A stretch of DNA of 64,000 bases from positions 7,950,658 to 8,014,657 of the forward strand of contig OY365818.1 in assembly GCA_959347315.1 (NCBI GenBank), in the 5' to 3' direction. Within the stretch, counting starts at the first letter, position 1; the number at the start of each line of letters is the position of its first letter. Positions 59,254-64,000 of this stretch are shown here, in pieces. Both the position numbers and the translations under genes were made by a program. The notes under the pieces were generated by a model. It saw only the letters and a program-made list of their open reading frames with translations, had not been told where the DNA came from and did no database searches. This stretch comes from Bimastos eiseni (Eukaryota > Annelida > Clitellata > Crassiclitellata > Lumbricidae).

Positions 59254-59362
59254 GCCGTTACACATCGCGGTGGCACGGGGCGCAGAGAGCTACGTAAGGA
59301 AGTGTGTCGAACTGATGTCACGCTTGGGTGCATCCTTAGACGCTTACGACAGCAACAGAAAG
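59254..59362 (+). CDS. Bcl-3-like gene, exon 3: ankyrin repeat 1
   Basis: 109-bp exon: acceptor tgtctatttcag|G, donor AGAAAG|gtaatg (phase 0). It encodes PLHIAVARGAESYVRKCVEL then MSRLGASLDAYDSNRK. This is ankyrin repeat 1 with the loop leading to the next repeat; Bcl-3 has D-I-Y-N-N-L-R-Q in the place of DAYDSNRK. Confidence 0.93.
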
Positions 59363-59639
59363 GTAATGAATCCATCCGTGACCGGTGCAAGGGTACTGAG
59401 AAACCGCCGCTGGCATAATAAAGGCTCATTCGGGGAAATTTTTACCAGTCATTTAAAAAAATGGTGTATGAGGAATGCGTAGGGTGGATCCTGATTCTTG
59501 AAAATCTGGTCGAGAAACATCTTGAAATTTTGACCTGAACGTACTCTGTGTTGCTTTAAATATGTATCAATCATAGGATGACAATATGATGGATGTTGAT
59601 AATGTCGAAAGTTGTTACATTTTAGTGCAATGCTTGTAA

Positions 59640-60015
59640 GAGTAGTTGGGTTAGTGGTATTAGTAGTAGTGGTGGCTAGGTATTAGTGATGGTAGAGTGG
59701 TTGTGGTGGTAGTAGTGGAAGTAGTTGGTGGAGTAATGAAAGTAGTTGTAGTAGTTGTAGTATTGGAAGTGGTGGAAGTATGGGGTGGATAAGTAGTAGT
59801 AGTAGGGGAAATAGTGGTAGTAGTAGGGGAAGTAGTAGGGCAAGGGAAAGTAGTAGTAGTAGTAGTAATAGCAGTGGGAAGTAGTTGTATTTGAAGTAGT
59901 GAGAAGTAGTAATAGTAGTAGTAGTAGTTGCATTGGTAGTATGGGAAGCAATTGCAGCAGTCAAAATTAAAACACAATGACAACAGTGATGATGATGATG
60001 ATGACGATGACGATG
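59640..60015. repeat. (GTA/GTG)n low-complexity tract
   Basis: Degenerate gtagtagtagtgg units followed by gatgatgatgatgacg. Non-coding. Confidence 0.85.
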
Positions 60016-61261
60016 ATGGCGACAAATGGTCACATTAAAAAATCCAAATCAAATTTTTTCATTGAATTCTTCGTTTCTAAGTGTCTACTTTTCCTGTGTC
60101 TTGAACTGACCAAACTTAATTACATTAAAGAAGTCCAGGACAAAATTTTGAGTGAATCATTCTAGTTATTCACGCGCTCTTCACTTGGGTGAGGAGCTTA
60201 AGTCATTTCTATTCATAGCATAGTTAGCTTGATAATTTTTCATTGACTTGTCATGGGTCACAATACATTGAATGCAAGACGCAGCCTATTAGCTCATTCT
60301 ATAATCGTGGAAGTTCGCTCCGACACTACTTTGACAAGACAGATTTAAATGTGCACAGGCCTTCTCTTCTTGAATTCATACCTACATATGTACATGTATA
60401 TTTAGTATTGTATGTGTATATGTATGTGTATCTGTATGTGCATCTGTATGTGTCTTTGTATGTGTCTTTGTATGTGTCTTTGTATGTGTGATTTCATCTG
60501 CAGATTTATCTCCAATGTCAATCTTCCAAGCGTGACAAAGAGTAGCGAAGTGGTGTAATACACAGTGACTTTTTATGTTTGTGTGAAAACTAGTGTTACT
60601 ATAATAGCTTTCTTCCTCTTATTTTCAACTGTCAGGACGTTTGGTCTTCCTGGTAAAAACCCTTTCATTTACAGCGTAATATTTTCACACTTGATATTTT
60701 TAGTACTGGCAGATTGTTCGTTCAAACCTGCCAGTTGTACTTATGTACATAAGGTTTTCTTGTACATATATAGCCGTAAATTCGAGTCCGGTTGCCAGAG
60801 TCCAGTTTCATGTGCATAATAGAGGAAGTCATATGGAAAAACCATGTGTCAGTTACTGCTAATACTATGGTGTGTGGAGGATGGGTGTCGAAATTCGGCT
60901 AATGGAGAGAGCACAGCAGGCTCTGCTGGTCTTGATAGAAGTGGGGCATGCCATCTTATGATGGGGTAGTCCAAGATAATAAGCTGTGAGCAAGAGATAA
61001 TTAGTCGCCAAATTAATTGAACACTGAACATAGGCCGAAAATTAGCAAGAGCAAAGACTCTTCGTTAGGAGAGGACACGTGATGCAGATGCCAACTGCTC
61101 AAGTGGACTTCTGTTTTTAATCTGTTTACGCTGCCCCATCCGGGAGTGTTCAGCCCCAGTTTTATGTGCAGCGGGGTAATCCAAGTCGCACACTAAGTCA
61201 CACACGCGACGATGTTGCGTCATCGTGCAACTACTCGATGACATGGTTTTTTTAAAACTCT

Positions 61262-61350
61262 GGACATCCCATCTAACAAACGCAGAGCTCGTGAATAATC
61301 TAGTTCCCTTTACAGCGCTTCGTAAATTGCCAGATTACGATACTGTTACG
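61262..61350 (+). repeat. Family A LINE-tail repeat, diverged copy
   Basis: gcagagctcgtgaataatct, ccctttacagcgcttcgtaa and agattacgatactg keep the family order with many changes. Confidence 0.5.
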
Positions 61351-61893
61351 ATACCCATTGATTTCTTATTAAAGTAGTGCTTTACTTATTGTAAACTTCA
61401 CATTTTGGAAGCTACTCTCTAGAACTAATCATATGGTATCATTTAATTAGCAAATGCTTCGTCGCGTCAGATGGGTTGTCCAAATGATATCAAGGACAGA
61501 GATGCTCGAGACTATATATGGAGGGGAGGAGGTTAAGGAGTTTAACATTTCTGCATTACTTTTACGATTGCCAATGAGCCTGGCATGATCGAACGTGGTT
61601 CCTTGAGCCACTTAAATCGGAAGTTAATTCTCAATGGCTCACGTGAGAACTGATTCTATATACGGCCTCGCATGTATTTGTACGGCTGCAGATACCGATT
61701 GACAGGCCGAGTTGTCTGTGTTGGATATTTTGGCGTCTGGTACCGGGTTCTAATGCTGACATTTGGAAATGAATGAAATGTCAACAGCCTGTCAACATAC
61801 CCTTATGTATCAATAGGAATTTCCAGTATTTGGAAATGATCTTGTGTGTAGTTTTTTAACTTAAATTTGTTATTCGAATATCAGCTTAAATTA

Positions 61894-61933
<40 letters not shown>

Positions 61934-62970
61934 TGTCATTGTTATTGTTATTATTGTTATTGTTATTATTGTTATCAACCTGGAGTAACATACGCATATA
62001 CACATAAAATTGTAAGACCAAGCTTATATGCATACATACACACGAAAATGGCTTGTATCTATATGAACACATTAAGTAGGCCTATGCATTCATAACACGC
62101 ACACACATTCACATGATTGTATAATATATTTATTTACTTACGTAAAGACTTAACAAAAATGACCATATTTGACTGAGTGAAACCTGGGACTTACATGGAA
62201 GCGGTATGAAGCAGCAACGTGGCAGCCAATCAGTGATCGTCTTTTCTGACTCACTGCAGACAATGTCTGAGATCGGCTATGTGAAGAATAAACTGACATC
62301 CGGGTATTCGGAAGAGTAAATTTGAACGTATAATCACCGAAAAGATCATCTATAATAATGCTACTTCAGTCAAAATCTTCTTTTGAACACATGTTTTTGT
62401 AACTTATTTATATTGCAAGTTCTATGTACTAAGTCAATTTATTTGTTAACAAAAACAAGCGCGACTGCTGATTTGTACTCCAGAAGTCCCGGATGTAGTC
62501 ACAGGCATGATCTAGGTCAATGACCCAGTTTTCGTTAGCTTCATATCCCTTCCATATTAGTCCCAGGTGAAACGATCTCTATAACGAGATGAGTGATCTA
62601 GAAGTTGAATTTATCTTCACTGTAGCTAAAATGACTTTCACAATTGGCGTTCCATTAAGAAAAACTTTCTGTCTGAATGTCTACATTCATGTATACATGT
62701 ACATAAGTAAGCTTTCTTATGCATGCTGCCTGCATTCGTACGTAAGCGCGGAAGCAACTCGTCAGCCTCTCCTTGTCTGTTTTCAGCTGCGCTTGAGGAT
62801 TTTTCGTTTCCATTATTGTTTCATTGTGTTAAGTCTGGATCGCTTCTGACGAATCTCTCTCATAGTGGTGCTACATAAATTTTCAATTACGAATGCGAAT
62901 ACTTGTGTACACGTAAAGTAGAAAAAGTGCTCGAATCAGCGTTCAACTTAGAATGCCTTTTCAATTTTAG

Positions 62971-63172
62971 ACGGCTCTCCAGATCGCAGTGATCACATCC
63001 CAGATGAATATCGTCGAGATATTGCTCAAGGCCTCAGCTTCACCCAACGTTCTTGACCGCGGCGGCGCTAACAGCATCCACCTGGCCGTCAAGTATGGGG
63101 AACTCGAATGTCTCAAGTGTCTTCTGACCCAGTCGAATCATGTCCTTGACCTTGACGCCAGAAACTACGAAG
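62971..63172 (+). CDS. Bcl-3-like gene, exon 4: ankyrin repeats 2 and 3 (gene continues past window)
   Basis: 202-bp exon: acceptor tttcaattttag|ACG (phase 0), donor ACGAAG|gtcagt (phase 1). It encodes TALQIAVITSQMNIVEILLK, then ASPNVLDRGGANSIHLAVKY and LDLDARNYEG. Bcl-3 shares the pattern TPLHLAVIT, L-x-x-x-G-A-S-P-x-x-L-D-R-x-G and L-D-L-E-A-R-N-Y-D-G-L-T. The D/E-ARNY-E/DG phrase is highly specific for Bcl-3/I-kappa-B-zeta-type proteins, which act in the nucleus on p50/p52 NF-kappaB. Remaining repeats must lie beyond 64000. Confidence 0.95.
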
Positions 63173-63398
63173 GTCAGTTGGAGTGGGGTCGTTGTTGTAG
63201 GGTGGCTGTTTCAGTTTTGCATTGTTCGTGTTGTTTTGGTTGTCGTCAAGCATCATTTTCACTAGGGTTATCAGAGTCATTATCATCAGTCCAAGCAAAG
63301 TCTTTCTCACAGTCATAATTTTAGGAGTCATTATCATGAGCGTCATCATCCTGATAGTCATCAATGTCATCATTATCAGAGTCGTCATCATCTGAGTT

Positions 63399-63630
63399 GG
63401 TGTGGCACAGTGGCCGATCGGTTAGAGCGGTCAGCCCGTAGCGTTCAGTGTGTGCGGGTTCAAGCTTCGTCCGGGGCGTCACTGTGTAGGGACCTTGAGC
63501 AAGTCCTTCGCGCACCATTGCTCTGCAGTACAACTGCAATTGCGCCGTCGAGGCGTGTGTATGCACTTCTGAGCAAAAAATGTTGGAAGAAGGGCAGTAT
63601 TAAATTTCAGTAATAATAATAATAACGAGA
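63399..63630 (+). repeat. tRNA-derived SINE with V-SINE-type core
   Basis: A tRNA head (tggcacagtggccgatcggt, A box; gcgggttcaagcttcg, B box) is followed by gaccttgagcaagtccttcg and caccattgctctgc. This is the conserved V-domain style of V-SINEs (C-C-T-T-G-A/G-G-C-A-A-G-x-C). It ends ttaaatttcag(taa)n. It lies in the intron after exon 4 of the Bcl-3-like gene. Confidence 0.75.
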
Positions 63631-63860
63631 GTCATTGTCATCAGAGTCAATCATTAGAGCCCATTATCATTACACTCATCTTCATCAGAGTTAGTTTCAT
63701 CAAGGCTACCGGAGTCATTATCATCAGTGGTGTCTTCGTCAGAGTTATTATCAGAGTTATTATCAGAGTTATTATCGTCAAAATTATCTTCGTCAGAGTT
63801 ATCAGTCATTATCATCAGAGTCGTTTTCCTCAAAGTCACTATCATCAGTCATTCATTATC
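63630..63860. repeat. (TCATCAGAGT/TTATCAGAGTTA)n minisatellite
   Basis: Imperfect 12- to 15-bp units such as ttattatcagagttattatc surround the SINE on both sides (also 63300-63390), suggesting the SINE inserted into an existing array. Confidence 0.8.
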
Positions 63861-64000
63861 GTTAGAGTTATCAGAGGCATCAACATAAGAGTGATAGCCA
63901 TCAGTGTCGTTATTATGCTATGATGCTGCTATGGAAGCTGACACACATCCAATTCAAATTCAAGACAATTTATGATATAAATAAATAATCAACCTTTAGG

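Larger units (their letters stand above)
59363..62970. other. Third intron of the Bcl-3-like gene
   Basis: 3,608 bp with a GTAGTA/GTAGTG tract (59640-59945), ATT/GTTATT runs (61892-61975), a short GTATGTGTCTTT tract (60410-60490) and a family-A fragment at 61270-61345. No exon was seen. Confidence 0.7.

Overview
This is a window of an animal nuclear genome, most likely a marine invertebrate. The reasons are GT-AG introns with consistent codon phases, dense micro- and minisatellites, tRNA-derived SINEs (one with a V-SINE-type core), LINE remnants, and invertebrate-style multi-exon genes. An echinoderm/hemichordate-grade deuterostome or a lophotrochozoan would fit, but the sequence alone does not decide. 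A run of 200 N (29104-29303) marks a scaffold gap.

Three protein-coding genes and one tRNA are well supported. (1) On the minus strand from about 21 kb down to 1.6 kb is a long muscle/adhesion scaffold gene of the sorbin/CAP/vinexin (SORBS) family. I could chain 17 exons by splice sites and reading-frame phase. They encode the second half of a PDZ domain, a Ser-rich region dominated by one 4,019-bp exon, a SoHo domain (split over two exons) and three SH3 domains, ending in a stop at 1576-1578. A PDZ in front of SoHo and SH3 domains is not an arrangement I know from vertebrate SORBS or fly CAP; it is the main discovery candidate. (2) On the plus strand, 51.8 kb to beyond the window end, is an atypical I-kappa-B (Bcl-3-like) gene. 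It has an approximately 885-residue N-terminal exon carrying NLS-like clusters, a CtBP-type PIDLS motif and an internal triple repeat, then three small exons coding ankyrin repeats. (3) On the minus strand at 44.6-45.7 kb is an intronless ankyrin-repeat gene with a degenerate SOCS box (ASB-like), with two perfect CRE octamers about 305-340 bp upstream of its ATG. (4) A tRNA-Trp(CCA) gene lies at 38.2 kb.

The rest is accessory. An RNase H-bearing LINE 3' fragment with all catalytic residues lies at 22.25-23.66 kb. A CR1/Jockey-like RT remnant at 27.7-28.1 kb appears to be the source of a dispersed 3'-tail repeat. A retroelement-type C-terminal pseudogene lies at 49.6-50.0 kb. Several SINE or dispersed-repeat families recur. 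Very large simple arrays occur at 31.1-31.8, 38.9-39.9, 48.0 and 50.0 kb. No gene was found in 23.7-38.1 kb, 38.3-44.6 kb or 45.7-51.8 kb.

How the genes relate: the SORBS-like gene would act at actin-membrane attachment sites or Z-discs. The Bcl-3-like gene would act in nuclear NF-kappaB transcription control. The ASB-like gene would be a cullin-RING ubiquitin-ligase adaptor. The Bcl-3-like and ASB-like genes are divergent neighbours about 6 kb apart; no shared function is implied beyond both using ankyrin repeats.
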